Origin: Dysgonamonadaceae bacterium
GTDB lineage: Bacteria; Bacteroidota; Bacteroidia; Bacteroidales; Azobacteroidaceae
NCBI GenBank assembly: GCA_031256015.1
Contig: JAIRRK010000108.1
Location: 1-10,151, forward strand
Direction: 5' to 3'
Length of the DNA stretch: 10,151 bases
In this document: positions 1 to 8,010 of the stretch, piece by piece
Numbering within the stretch: position 1 is the stretch's first letter
Layout of the letters: each line of letters opens with the position of its first letter
The notes under the pieces: model-generated
Seen by the model: only the letters and a program-made list of their open reading frames with translations
Databases searched by the model: none
What the model was told of the DNA's origin: nothing
Program-made: the position numbers and the translations under genes

Positions 1-1
1 G

Positions 2-673
2 CAACTCATATACTATTTATTGACTTTTGGAATTTCATTTTGGATTGTGTATTCAATTAGAAAACGAAAAACAGGGGCAAATACATTTAATTTTAATCTG
101 AAAATTGAAAACAAACGAATAATTCCATTTATTGTTGTTGCCGCGATTGCATTACTTTTTGGAGTAATTAGTCCAATTGGCAACTTAATTCCTATGCCTG
201 AATTTTTCAAGAATGCGTTTCTTAATACGGCAAAACAAAGTGGATTTTACTCGTTTTTACTAATGGTAATTGCTGCTCCCATTTTCGAGGAATTGATATT
301 TCGAGGCTTAATTTTAGACGGATTGCTTAAAAGATATTCACCTATAACCTCTATTTTGATTTCGAGTATTCTGTTCGGACTTGCCCATTTAAATCCTTGG
401 CAATTTGTAGCAGGTTTTGTAATCGGAATATTTGCGGGTTGGATTTACCATAAAAGCAGAAGTTTAAGCCTTGTGATAATCATTCACGCCGCAGTAAATT
501 TGACAGGATACCTCATAAGATATTTTGGAGACTTTGACTCTTCCTTGATGAATGAAACTTCGATAGAGAGTTTTGGAGGTATTTTAAACTATATTTTAGT
601 GATTGCTGTATCAATCTTGGCGATTCCCGTTTGTGTTTATTATTTGGATAAAGAATTTAAGAAAAAAGAATAA
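2..673 (+). CDS. CPBP-family intramembrane metalloprotease, 5'-truncated by the window edge
   Basis: The frame is open to the first base, so the true start lies outside the window. The TTG at 20 sits inside a hydrophobic segment and is unlikely to be the start. The visible 223 codons encode a multi-pass membrane protein. They carry the CPBP (CAAX protease and bacteriocin-processing, Abi/Rce1-like) signatures in order: the EELIFRG glutamate pair at about 287-307, FGLAH with its histidine at 386-388, and HAAVN with its histidine at 485-487. In this family these residues form the intramembrane metal and catalytic centre. Bacterial members cleave membrane substrates or take part in bacteriocin self-immunity; the substrate here cannot be inferred. 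The C-terminus ends in a last membrane helix and a basic KEFKKKE tail. The gene is AT-rich (about 33% G+C in a sampled 60 bases) and is followed directly by an attC-like palindrome, so it may be an acquired cassette. Family assignment is firm, function is not. Confidence 0.87.
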   Translation, partial: QLIYYLLTFGISFWIVYSIRKRKTGANTFNFNLKIENKRIIPFIVVAAIALLFGVISPIGNLIPMPEFFKNAFLNTAKQSGFYSFLLMVIAAPIFEELIFRGLILDGLLKRYSPITSILISSILFGLAHLNPWQFVAGFVIGIFAGWIYHKSRSLSLVIIIHAAVNLTGYLIRYFGDFDSSLMNETSIESFGGILNYILVIAVSILAIPVCVYYLDKEFKKKE

Positions 674-684
674 ATGCCAGCCGA

Positions 685-774
685 TAACAAGCGGTTTGGC
701 ACAAGGCGGGTGTGAACATTCATGTTCCCCCGCCCTGCGCCAAGCCGCCGGACGATCGCATCAATAATTTGTTA
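685..774. repeat. Long imperfect palindrome, attC-like
   Basis: The structure begins 12 nt after the CPBP stop codon. Outer arms are TAACAA (685-690) and TTGTTA (769-774). Next come GCGGTTTGGC (691-700) with GCCAAGCCGC (739-748), one G-T pair allowed. Inside are GGCGGG (705-710) with CCCGCC (729-734), then GAACAT (714-719) with ATGTTC (722-727) around a 2-nt loop. Unpaired bases lie asymmetrically between stems: acaa opposite ctgc, and a 20-nt bulge at 749-768 on the right side only. A nested folded palindrome with extrahelical bases, directly 3' of a single AT-rich ORF, is how integron attC sites look. The ends do not fit the RYYYAAC/GTTRRRY core consensus exactly. A transcription terminator or a genome-wide intergenic repeat are the alternatives. 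The stem arms are read directly from the sequence; the identity is inferred. Confidence 0.5.
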
Positions 775-834
775 CTCTCCGACTTTTTATTTACATACTA
801 AACAACTTTGACCGACTTGTATTGAATTTTTATC

Positions 835-842
835 TAACTTTG
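835..842 (+). promoter_or_regulatory. Predicted Bacteroides-type -7 element for prfA
   Basis: TAACTTTG fits the Bacteroidetes sigma-ABfr -7 consensus TAnnTTTG exactly and lies 65 nt upstream of the prfA ATG. The -33 box (TTTG, usual spacing 19-21 nt) is poor: TTTG at 807-810 is 24 nt away, while TTG at 817-819 is too close. Transcription would start near 848-850 and could serve prfA-pyrF-HD gene as one operon. Confidence 0.5.
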
Positions 843-864
843 CGTTTTAATTCTGCCGAAAATT

Positions 865-879
865 ATTGATATTATCAAT
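865..879. promoter_or_regulatory. 15-nt perfect inverted repeat in the prfA leader
   Basis: ATTGATA and TATCAAT flank a single T. The palindrome lies about 20 nt after the predicted transcription start and 28 nt before the prfA start codon. It could be an operator or a weak RNA hairpin, but it is AT-only apart from one G/C pair per arm and could be chance. Confidence 0.25.
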
Positions 880-907
880 TAAAACAGAGCAAACAAATTA
901 AATAGAA

Positions 908-1993
908 ATGAATAATACTTCTCTTCTAGAGAAATTAGACGTTTTAGTCATTCGCTTTGAAGAAATAGGTAAATTGATTACCGATCCCGATGTTATTGCG
1001 GATATGAAACGCTATGTAAAACTGAATAAAGAATATCGCGATCTGGAAAAAATCGTTTCGGCTCGAAACGAATACGAACAAGTTCTGACAAGTATAGAAG
1101 AAGCAAAATCCATTTTGGAAAACGAATCGGATAACGAACTTCGAGAAATTGCAAAAGACGAATTGGAAATTGCAACCCAAAGACTTCCTTCTTTGGAAGA
1201 AGAAATTAAACTTTTATTGGTTCCCGCAGATCCGGAAGACGGTAAAAATGCTATTGTTGAAATCAGAGGGGGAACAGGAGGCGATGAAGCCGCTATTTTT
1301 GCCGGCGATTTATTTCGTATGTACATCAAATATTGTGAATCGAAAGGATGGAAAACAGAAATTACCGGCAGCAATGAAGGCTCCTCCGGAGGATTCAAAG
1401 AAATTGTTTTTACCGTCACGGGAGATAATGTTTATGGAACACTTAAGTACGAAAGCGGTGTTCACCGAGTACAACGTGTTCCCGCTACGGAAACGCAAGG
1501 ACGAGTACATACTTCCGCGGCATCGGTTGCTGTCCTGCCGGAAGCCGAAGAGGTGGATATCGAAATTAATCCCGCTGATTTGGAGTTTCAAACTTCTCGC
1601 TCAAGTGGAGCCGGAGGACAAAACGTAAATAAAGTGGAAACAAAAGTTCAGTTAACCCATAAACCAACAGGAATACAAATACAGTGTCAAGTTTCTCGCT
1701 CTCAATTTGCAAATAAAGAAATGGCTTTGCAGATGCTTCGTGCCCGCTTGTATGATATGAAGCTCCAAGAACATTTATCCGCCATTGCATCGAAACGAAA
1801 AACAATGGTTTCTACCGGCGACCGTTCGGCTAAGATACGAACCTATAATTATCCTCAAGGACGAATTACCGATCATCGAATTAATTACACCATTTACAAT
1901 CTTTCTGCTTTTATGGAGGGAGATATTCAAGATGTAATTGATCACTTGATTGTGGCCGAAAATGCCGAAAGACTGAAAGAAAGTGAATTATAA
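908..1993 (+). CDS. prfA: Peptide chain release factor 1
   Basis: This is the class I release factor that reads UAA and UAG in the ribosomal A site and triggers peptidyl-tRNA hydrolysis. The 361 residues match the usual length (about 360). An N-terminal helical domain (about 1-105) is followed by the decoding domain with the PAT tripeptide at residues 192-194 within [17 protein letters not shown] is the RF1 anticodon-like motif, where RF2 has SPF. The GGQ catalytic loop is at 236-238 ([12 protein letters not shown]), and the C-terminal domain carries the conserved [13 protein letters not shown]. No programmed frameshift is present, as expected for RF1 rather than RF2. The ATG at 908 gives the normal N-terminus; the AT-rich leader has no clear Shine-Dalgarno, as is normal in Bacteroidota. 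pyrF follows after 13 nt, suggesting co-transcription. The intact PAT motif argues that UAG is a normal stop codon in this organism. Confidence 0.98.
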   Translation: MNNTSLLEKLDVLVIRFEEIGKLITDPDVIADMKRYVKLNKEYRDLEKIVSARNEYEQVLTSIEEAKSILENESDNELREIAKDELEIATQRLPSLEEEIKLLLVPADPEDGKNAIVEIRGGTGGDEAAIFAGDLFRMYIKYCESKGWKTEITGSNEGSSGGFKEIVFTVTGDNVYGTLKYESGVHRVQRVPATETQGRVHTSAASVAVLPEAEEVDIEINPADLEFQTSRSSGAGGQNVNKVETKVQLTHKPTGIQIQCQVSRSQFANKEMALQMLRARLYDMKLQEHLSAIASKRKTMVSTGDRSAKIRTYNYPQGRITDHRINYTIYNLSAFMEGDIQDVIDHLIVAENAERLKESEL

Positions 1994-2006
1994 TTAAGTA
2001 ATAACA

Positions 2007-2840
2007 ATGACAAAACAAGAATTATTTGAAAATATCATTCGAAAACAATCCTTTCTCTGCGTAGGATTGGATACGGATATAAAAAAAATACCTCCGCATT
2101 TGTTGGAAGACGAAGACCCTTTGTTTGCTTTCAATAAAAGAATAATCGATGCAACTCAATCATATTGCGTGGCATACAAGCCCAACTTTGCTTTCTATGA
2201 AAGTTTGGGAGCAAAGGGACAAATTTCGTTGGAAAAAACGGTGGAGTATATTCGTTCAAACTATCCGGACCAGTTTATCATCGCCGACGCTAAAAGAGGT
2301 GATATCGGAAATACTTCCGAAATGTATGCTCGGGCGGTTTTCGATTATTCCGATTTCGATGCTGTTACTGTTGCTCCTTATATGGGTGAAGACAGCGTGA
2401 AGCCGTTCTTGGTTTATCCGAATAAATGGGTTATTCTTTTGGCTCTGACATCGAATAAAGGCTCTCGGGATTTTCAATTAACACCTGATTCCGACGGAGA
2501 AAGATTATTTGAAAAAGTGCTTAAAAAATCGCAGGAATGGACTTCCGATGAACAAATGATGTATGTTGTCGGGGCAACGCAAGGAAAAATGTTTCAGGAT
2601 ATTCGGAAATATGCTCCGAACCATTTTCTTTTGGTTCCGGGAGTGGGAGCTCAAGGCGGAAGCTTGGAAGAAGTGGCCAAATACGGCATGAATAAACAAT
2701 GCGGACTGTTAGTTAATTCTTCTCGTCAGATTATTTATGCGGACAATACAGAAAAATTTGCTGAATTTGCAGCTCAAGAAGCCCAAAAAGTTCAGGAAGA
2801 AATGAGCAAATATTTGAAATGGGTAACAAACGCAAAATAA
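2007..2840 (+). CDS. pyrF: Orotidine 5'-phosphate decarboxylase, type 2
   Basis: The enzyme converts OMP to UMP, the last step of de novo pyrimidine synthesis, in the cytoplasm. The 277-residue TIM-barrel protein shows CVGLDTD near residue 20, a substrate-binding lysine at 58 in [10 protein letters not shown], and the catalytic DAKRGD motif with D94, K96 and D99. It also has the phosphate-binding loop [10 protein letters not shown]. The length and the [14 protein letters not shown] start place it with the longer type 2 (mycobacterial/Bacteroidota) enzymes rather than the roughly 230-residue E. coli type. It starts 13 nt after prfA, and its last 22 nt overlap the next gene in another frame, so the two are probably translationally coupled. 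All catalytic residues are present. Confidence 0.97.
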   Translation: MTKQELFENIIRKQSFLCVGLDTDIKKIPPHLLEDEDPLFAFNKRIIDATQSYCVAYKPNFAFYESLGAKGQISLEKTVEYIRSNYPDQFIIADAKRGDIGNTSEMYARAVFDYSDFDAVTVAPYMGEDSVKPFLVYPNKWVILLALTSNKGSRDFQLTPDSDGERLFEKVLKKSQEWTSDEQMMYVVGATQGKMFQDIRKYAPNHFLLVPGVGAQGGSLEEVAKYGMNKQCGLLVNSSRQIIYADNTEKFAEFAAQEAQKVQEEMSKYLKWVTNAK

Positions 2841-4042
2841 TCAACGACCCCGTATTCGGATTCATCCATATAAGTGATGAGTTTATTTACGACATTATTC
2901 AGCATCCTTATTTTCAACGATTAACGAGAATAAAACAACTGGGATTGACTCACTTGGTTTATCCGGGAGGACAGCATACTCGCATGAGTCACTCGCTCGG
3001 AGCCATGTATCTGATGAATGAAGCGATTACTCAATTACGATCCAAAGGTCATGAAATCACCGATGCAGAAGCTCAAGCCGCTTTAATTGCAATATTATTG
3101 CATGATTTAGGTCATGGACCATTCTCGCATGTTTTGGAAGATACCTTAGTGAAAAATGTCGCTCACGAAGAAATTTCACTTATTCTGATGAATAAGATGA
3201 ATGAAGAAATGAACGGAAAATTAGACCTTGCCATTTCTATATTCAAAAACGAATACCATAAAAAATTTCTTCATCAATTGGTAAGCGGACAACTGGATGT
3301 CGACAGACTCGATTATTTACGACGAGACAGTTTTTTCACCGGCGTTCATGAAGGAAATATCGGTTCGGCCCGTATCATCAAAATGCTGAATTTGAAAGAC
3401 GATCGTTTGGTTGTTGAAGCAAAAGGAATTTATTCGATTGAAAATTTCCTGATGGCCCGCCGATTGATGTATTGGCAGGTTTATCTTCATAAAACAGCTT
3501 TGGCGGCAGAAAAAATGTTGGTCAATATCCTCAAAAAAGCGCAAATGTTGGCCTTAAAAGGGGAAAATATATTCGCGGCTCCGGCCTTGAGTTATTTCTT
3601 GTATAACTTGGTGAACGAAAATTCGTTCACTCAGGAAAAACAAACATTGAAAGCTTTTGTCGAATTAGACGATAACGATATATGGTCGGCTTTGAAAGTC
3701 TGGGCAAATCATTCGGATTGTATTTTGTCCCTTCTAAGTAAAAATTTATTGAATCGGAATTTATTTCAAATAGAAATAAGTCAACACCCATTCAACGAGG
3801 ACTTTTTGAAACAAAAGAAAAATGAATTTGCACAAAAATACAATCTGTCTCCCGAAGATGCTTCTTTTTTAATGTCTTCGAATGAAATTTCAACGAATAT
3901 GTACAACGAAACCGATGACAGCATCGATATTTTGTACAAAGACGATACCATAAAAGACATAGCGGAAGCCTCGGATATGTTAAATATACAGCTGCTTTCC
4001 AAGAACGTAAAGAAGTATTACTTTTGTTTTCTGCGAGATTAA
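2819..4042 (+). CDS. HD-domain phosphohydrolase (COG1078/SAMHD1-like superfamily)
   Basis: The 407-residue soluble protein has the metal-binding set of the dNTPase-like HD family: H58 in [10 protein letters not shown]95-D96 in [12 protein letters not shown], and D162 or D165 in [11 protein letters not shown]. The N-terminal DPVFGFI and [14 protein letters not shown] blocks are typical of the COG1078 HD superfamily, which includes SAMHD1- and dGTPase-like enzymes. Dephosphorylation of nucleotides, perhaps dNTPs, is therefore plausible, but the substrate is not shown by the sequence. The C-terminal half (about 200-407) is helical and less conserved. The ATG at 2819 overlaps pyrF by 22 nt and gives the full family N-terminus; the next in-frame Met (residue 56) would cut off the conserved start. 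It is the last gene before an internal promoter, so it may be expressed mainly with prfA-pyrF. The family call is firm, the reaction uncertain. Confidence 0.93.
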   Translation: MGNKRKIINDPVFGFIHISDEFIYDIIQHPYFQRLTRIKQLGLTHLVYPGGQHTRMSHSLGAMYLMNEAITQLRSKGHEITDAEAQAALIAILLHDLGHGPFSHVLEDTLVKNVAHEEISLILMNKMNEEMNGKLDLAISIFKNEYHKKFLHQLVSGQLDVDRLDYLRRDSFFTGVHEGNIGSARIIKMLNLKDDRLVVEAKGIYSIENFLMARRLMYWQVYLHKTALAAEKMLVNILKKAQMLALKGENIFAAPALSYFLYNLVNENSFTQEKQTLKAFVELDDNDIWSALKVWANHSDCILSLLSKNLLNRNLFQIEISQHPFNEDFLKQKKNEFAQKYNLSPEDASFLMSSNEISTNMYNETDDSIDILYKDDTIKDIAEASDMLNIQLLSKNVKKYYFCFLRD

Positions 4043-4063
4043 AATACATGATGGGGGTTCCTC

Positions 4064-4076
4064 TGCAAATTTTGCA
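4064..4076. promoter_or_regulatory. 13-nt perfect inverted repeat upstream of the lpxD promoter
   Basis: TGCAAA and TTTGCA flank one T. The site ends 15 nt before the predicted -33 box of the lpxD promoter, a position suited to an activator or repressor. There is no T-tract directly after it, so it does not look like a terminator. Evidence is positional only. Confidence 0.25.
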
Positions 4077-4091
4077 AATCATTTTTACTCG

Positions 4092-4125
4092 TTTGTGCAT
4101 AATTAAGGATTTTATGCTATCTTTG
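4092..4125 (+). promoter_or_regulatory. Bacteroides-type promoter for the lpxD operon
   Basis: A TTTG -33 box (4092-4095) and TATCTTTG (4118-4125), an exact TAnnTTTG -7 box, are separated by 22 nt, close to the 19-21 nt typical of Bacteroides. It lies in the only sizeable gap inside the cluster (115 nt between the HD gene and lpxD). The predicted start near 4132 leaves a leader of about 25 nt before the lpxD ATG. It could drive lpxD through miaA. Confidence 0.65.
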
Positions 4126-4157
4126 TCCTGCTCATTAAATCGATAAATGAAATAGCA

Positions 4158-5216
4158 ATGGAGTTCAGTGCTCAGCAAATAGCCGGGATCCTAAACGGAA
4201 AGGTAGAAGGGAATCCCGATGTTAAAGTAACTAATTTTTCTAAAATAGAAGAAGGAAAACCGGGAACTCTCACTTTTCTGGCTAATCCCAAATATTCTTC
4301 TTTCCTCTATGAAACAAAAGCGAGTTTGGTTTTAGTCAACGACGATTTTGTTCCTGAAAAGGAAATTCCACCCGGGCTCACACTGATACGTGTGCCGAAT
4401 GCCTATTCCGCTTTGGCCCGGTTGATGAGTTTGATTGATCAAACAAAAGTCAAAAAACAAGGAATTGATTCGAATGTTTATATTTCTCCCTCCGCTCAAA
4501 TATCCAAAGAAAATGTTTATATCGGAGCTTTTGCCTATATCGGCGACAATGCCCGAATAGGCGATAATGTTCTTATTTATCCTCATTCGTATATCGGAGA
4601 TAATGTCGTTATCGGGGATAATACCCTTATCTATTCCGGCGTAAATATTTATTCCGAATGTCGAATCGGGAAGAATTGCATTATTCATTCCGGAGCGGTT
4701 ATCGGTTCCGATGGATTTGGATTCGCGAAAGAAAACAATGTCTATAAGAAAATCCCCCAATTGGGAAACGTAATAATTGAAGACGATGTGGAAATCGGAG
4801 CCAATACCGTTGTCGACCGAGCTGTGATGGATTCGACCGTTATTCGTCGAGGCGTAAAATTAGACAATCTGATTCAAGTCGCTCATAACGTGGAAATAGG
4901 AGAAAATACAGCCATCGCGGCACAAACCGGTATATCCGGCTCCACCAAAGTCGGAAGAAATTGCGTAATGGGAGGTCAGGTAGGATTGGGAGGCCACATA
5001 AAAATAGGAGATAATGTCAGCATAGGAGCAAAATCCGGAATCATCAGCAACATTGCGCCGGACCGAAATATTATAGGAAACCCGGCAGTGGACGTCAATA
5101 ACTTCTTCCGCTCCAGTGTCATATTCCCTAAATTACCCGACATGTACAGGCAATTAAATCAACTTCAAAAAGAAATAGATTCACTGAAAAAGGAACTTCA
5201 AAAAGATAAAGAATAA
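4158..5216 (+). CDS. lpxD: UDP-3-O-(3-hydroxyacyl)glucosamine N-acyltransferase
   Basis: LpxD transfers a 3-hydroxyacyl chain from ACP to the 2-amino group of UDP-3-O-acyl-glucosamine, the third step of lipid A synthesis, in the cytoplasm. The 352 residues comprise an N-terminal uridine-binding domain (about 1-100, with [11 protein letters not shown]), then a left-handed beta-helix of hexapeptide repeats (about 105-320, many IGDN/IGEN turns). The catalytic histidine is H243 in [14 protein letters not shown], matching E. coli H239. A charged helical C-terminus (about 325-352, [15 protein letters not shown]) fits the ACP-binding and trimer end. The length is slightly above E. coli LpxD (341). 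The stop overlaps the next start as TAATG, so translation with lpxC-fabZ is probably coupled. Confidence 0.98.
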   Translation: MEFSAQQIAGILNGKVEGNPDVKVTNFSKIEEGKPGTLTFLANPKYSSFLYETKASLVLVNDDFVPEKEIPPGLTLIRVPNAYSALARLMSLIDQTKVKKQGIDSNVYISPSAQISKENVYIGAFAYIGDNARIGDNVLIYPHSYIGDNVVIGDNTLIYSGVNIYSECRIGKNCIIHSGAVIGSDGFGFAKENNVYKKIPQLGNVIIEDDVEIGANTVVDRAVMDSTVIRRGVKLDNLIQVAHNVEIGENTAIAAQTGISGSTKVGRNCVMGGQVGLGGHIKIGDNVSIGAKSGIISNIAPDRNIIGNPAVDVNNFFRSSVIFPKLPDMYRQLNQLQKEIDSLKKELQKDKE

Positions 5217-6607
5217 TGATTAGCAATAAACAACATACCCTAAAAGACAGTTTCTCGTTACAGGGAAAAGGATTACATTCCGGTTTAAAGATAAATATCA
5301 CTTTCAACCCGGCACCCGACAATTTCGGATATAAAATTAAACGCATCGATTTACCCGAACAACCGGTTATCGAGGCTTTGGCCGAGAATGTAAACCAAAC
5401 TCAGAGAGGAACGGTTATTGCGAAAAACGGAGTCCAAGTAGGAACAATTGAACATGCCATGGCCGCTTTATATGGAATGCAGGTCGATAACTGTTTGATA
5501 GAAGTGGATGCTCCCGAATTTCCCATTTTAGACGGAAGTGCTAAAATATACGTGGAAAAAATTGTACAGACCGGATTAGTCGAACAAAAAGAAGAACGAG
5601 ATTATTACATCATAAAAAACAAAATCGAGGTTCGAGACGAAGAATCCAAATCGTCTGTCATTGTTCTTCCGGACGAGGAGTTTGTTGTCAACTCATTAAT
5701 TGAATTTGATTCGAAGATTCTGGATAATCAATTCGCCTCGTTGGATAAAATCGAGCAATTCAAAGATGAAATCGCGGCCAGCCGCACATTCGTATTTGTC
5801 CGCGAAATAGAACCTTTGCTGACAAGCAACTTAATCAAAGGCGGTGATTTGGATAACGCAATCGTTATCTACGAACGGGAAATAAATCAAGAACGATTCG
5901 ACCAACTCGCCGATAAAATGAACGTGGACCATAAAGATGCAACAAAATTAGGATATATCATGAATATCCCCTTGGCTTATCCGAACGAACCGGCCCGCCA
6001 TAAATTGCTGGATATTATCGGAGACATCGCACTAATCGGAAAGCCGATTAAAGGAAGAATCATCGCAACTTGTCCGGGACATAAAATAAACAATAAACTG
6101 GCCCGACTAATCAGAAAAGACATCAAACTGAACGAAAAACAAGCTCCCGTTTACGACCCGAACAAACCTCCCGTCATAAATATAAACAAAATCAAAGAGT
6201 TATTGCCGCACCGATTCCCGTTCCTGTTGGTAGATAAGATTATCGAAATAGGTGCCAAGCACATCGTCGGAGTGAAAAACGTTTCCGTCAATGAACCGTT
6301 CTTCCCCGGACACTTCCCCGAAGAACCGGTCATGCCGGGCGTGTTGCTCGTGGAATCAATGGCTCAAATAGGCGGTTTGCTGGTACTGAGTCAGGTAGAT
6401 GAACCTCAACGATATTCGACCTACTTTTTGAAAATGGACGGAGTTAAGTTCCGACAAAAAGTGGTTCCGGGCGATACCCTGATTTTCCGTCTGGAAATTA
6501 TAAGCGAAGTACGACGAGGCATCGCCAATATGAACGGATACGCCTTTGTCGGAGAAAAATTAGTCTGTGAAGCAGAATTTATGGCTCAAATCATAAAAAA
6601 CAAGTAA
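5216..6607 (+). CDS. lpxC/fabZ: Bifunctional LpxC deacetylase / FabZ 3-hydroxyacyl-ACP dehydratase fusion
   Basis: One 463-residue polypeptide holds two enzymes. Residues 1 to about 305 are LpxC, the zinc deacetylase of UDP-3-O-acyl-GlcNAc and the committed step of lipid A synthesis. Zinc ligands are H80 (TIEHAMAAL), H262 and D266 (RHKLLDIIGD). The general base is E79, and the catalytic histidine H289 lies in PGHKINNKL. After a short linker (about 306-322), residues 323-463 are FabZ, which dehydrates 3-hydroxyacyl-ACP in fatty acid elongation. It shows LPHRFPFLLVD and the catalytic pair H366 and E380 in GHFPEEPVMPGVLLVESMAQ. Both active sites look intact. The fusion is well known in Bacteroidota and places enzymes that compete for 3-hydroxyacyl-ACP pools in one protein. 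The gene starts within the lpxD stop (TAATG), and lpxA follows after 29 nt. Confidence 0.98.
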   Translation: MISNKQHTLKDSFSLQGKGLHSGLKINITFNPAPDNFGYKIKRIDLPEQPVIEALAENVNQTQRGTVIAKNGVQVGTIEHAMAALYGMQVDNCLIEVDAPEFPILDGSAKIYVEKIVQTGLVEQKEERDYYIIKNKIEVRDEESKSSVIVLPDEEFVVNSLIEFDSKILDNQFASLDKIEQFKDEIAASRTFVFVREIEPLLTSNLIKGGDLDNAIVIYEREINQERFDQLADKMNVDHKDATKLGYIMNIPLAYPNEPARHKLLDIIGDIALIGKPIKGRIIATCPGHKINNKLARLIRKDIKLNEKQAPVYDPNKPPVININKIKELLPHRFPFLLVDKIIEIGAKHIVGVKNVSVNEPFFPGHFPEEPVMPGVLLVESMAQIGGLLVLSQVDEPQRYSTYFLKMDGVKFRQKVVPGDTLIFRLEIISEVRRGIANMNGYAFVGEKLVCEAEFMAQIIKNK

Positions 6608-6636
6608 TCGGTTAATCACATTTTAGCTTTCAAAAT

Positions 6637-7416
6637 ATGAACTCTGAACTCTCATCAATACATCCCGACGCAAGAATAGGGAAAAATGTAACTGTCGGTC
6701 CTTTCGTAACAATAGACAAAAATGTCGTTATCGGCGACAATACCTGTATTTATCCCAATGCCGTTATCCTTTCCGGGGCGCGTATCGGAAACAACTGCCG
6801 AATTTTTCCCGGTGCGGTTATTTCCGCCATCCCGCAGGATTTGAAGTTTAAAGGCGAAGAAACCGTTTGCGAAATAGGAAACGATACCACCATTCGCGAA
6901 TGTGTTACCGTTAACCGAGGAACGGCTTCGAGAGGAAAAACCATTATAGGACATAACTGTTTGTTGATGGCCTACTCGCATGTCGCCCACGATTGCATTC
7001 TGAATAATCATATCATCATAGGAAACGCCTCTCAGTTGGCGGGAGAAATAGAAATCGACGATTTCGCCATCGTGAGCGGAGGAAGCTTGGTCCATCAGTT
7101 TACAAAAATAGGAAAGCACGTTATGATACAGGGCGGGTCCAAAGTCGGAAAAGATGTGCCGCCTTACATCGTTGCCGGACGAGAACCGATTTCTTATTCG
7201 GGAGTCAATATCGTGGGACTGAGAAGAAGAGACTTTTCAAATGAACAAATCGCCTGTATTCAGGAAATATACCGCGCAATTTATCAATCCGGAATGAATA
7301 ATTCGGATGCCGTCAAATACATTAAAGCGTCCATCGCCGAAGGCAAAGAAAGAGAAGAAATTTTGTCTTTTATGAGTAATTCTCAACGAGGAATAATAAG
7401 AGGATATTTAGGTTAA
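6637..7416 (+). CDS. lpxA: Acyl-ACP:UDP-N-acetylglucosamine O-acyltransferase
   Basis: LpxA starts lipid A synthesis by moving a 3-hydroxyacyl chain from ACP to the 3-OH of UDP-GlcNAc. The 259-residue protein is a left-handed beta-helix from about residue 7 to 185 (repeats such as ARIGKN and VVIGDN) with a helical C-terminal domain (about 195-259, ending in SNSQRGIIRGYLG). The catalytic histidine is H118 in SHVAHDC, equivalent to E. coli H125; H115 matches E. coli H122. The position equivalent to E. coli G173, part of the acyl-chain ruler, is a glycine here (G166, HVMIQGGSK), which fits use of long hydroxyacyl chains, although chain length cannot be read securely. The length is close to the E. 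coli enzyme (262). The next gene starts 11 nt after its stop. Confidence 0.97.
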   Translation: MNSELSSIHPDARIGKNVTVGPFVTIDKNVVIGDNTCIYPNAVILSGARIGNNCRIFPGAVISAIPQDLKFKGEETVCEIGNDTTIRECVTVNRGTASRGKTIIGHNCLLMAYSHVAHDCILNNHIIIGNASQLAGEIEIDDFAIVSGGSLVHQFTKIGKHVMIQGGSKVGKDVPPYIVAGREPISYSGVNIVGLRRRDFSNEQIACIQEIYRAIYQSGMNNSDAVKYIKASIAEGKEREEILSFMSNSQRGIIRGYLG

Positions 7417-7427
7417 TTCAGGATATT

Positions 7428-7979
7428 ATGATTTACAGATTTATTTTAGTTTCCGAAGAAGCTGACCATTTCAGAAGAGATATTCGGATTGATTCAGAGT
7501 CTACTTTTTTCGAATTACACGAAGCCATTTTAGATGCTGTCGGATACAATAACGACCAACTGACTTCTTTTTTCATTTGCGACGACGATTGGATGAAAAA
7601 AACCGAAATAACATTAATCGATATGGATTCAAACTCGGAAGAAGACAGCTATGTAATGGAGGCTTGCCGACTGAGTGAATTGATTGATGAAGAAAAACAA
7701 AAGCTGATTTATGTTTTCGACCCCTTAGCCGAACGATGTTTCTTTATGGAACTTCGGGAGATTATTACGGGGCAAACACAAATAAAACCTCAAGTAGTGA
7801 AATCGGTCGGTAACCCGCCGGAACAACTGTCTCCGGTTGAAAATGTCGATGTAATACCGCAGGATGATTTCTATCTGTCGATATCTGAATATATAGAAGA
7901 ACCGGATTTTAACCCGGACGAATACGACGACGAGGATTTCGGCGACCTGACGGAAGGAAACCCGTTCGAAAACTACTGA
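7428..7979 (+). CDS. Plasmid pRiA4b ORF-3-like / IS1096-passenger (TnpR) family protein, acidic tail
   Basis: The 183-residue protein begins [20 protein letters not shown] and continues with [14 protein letters not shown] and a tryptophan-containing turn ([11 protein letters not shown]). That is the pattern of the pRiA4b ORF-3-like fold (PF07929), annotated in some databases as IS1096 element passenger TnpR-like. The [19 protein letters not shown] block (about 93-111) closes the core. Residues about 151-180 form a very acidic tail (12 D/E in 30). No catalytic motif is seen and no function is established for the family; the recombinase-like name comes from a mobile-element relative and should not be taken as activity. 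It sits 11 nt after lpxA and 31 nt before miaA in the same orientation, so it belongs to the operon. An AGGA at 7419-7422 is a possible weak Shine-Dalgarno. Family from memory of the pattern, moderately sure. Confidence 0.8.
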   Translation: MIYRFILVSEEADHFRRDIRIDSESTFFELHEAILDAVGYNNDQLTSFFICDDDWMKKTEITLIDMDSNSEEDSYVMEACRLSELIDEEKQKLIYVFDPLAERCFFMELREIITGQTQIKPQVVKSVGNPPEQLSPVENVDVIPQDDFYLSISEYIEEPDFNPDEYDDEDFGDLTEGNPFENY

Positions 7980-8010
7980 TGCCCCGCAAAGCCGATTGTT
8001 TGCGCTCAAC

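Noticed and set aside
1012..1419. Minus-strand open frames inside prfA and similar antisense frames in other genes
   Set aside because: They lie entirely within confidently assigned genes, have no recognisable domains, and have low-complexity or serine/phenylalanine-rich translations typical of antisense frames.
4601..4640. Nucleotide similarity between lpxD and lpxA (about 6721-6760)
   Set aside because: Both encode hexapeptide beta-helix turns (VVIGDNT); the shared sequence follows from the fold and common codon choice, not a recent duplication.
7996..8010. Upstream TTG start for miaA
   Set aside because: It would add five residues with no conserved content; the ATG at 8011 gives the usual MiaA N-terminus with the P-loop at residues 9-16.
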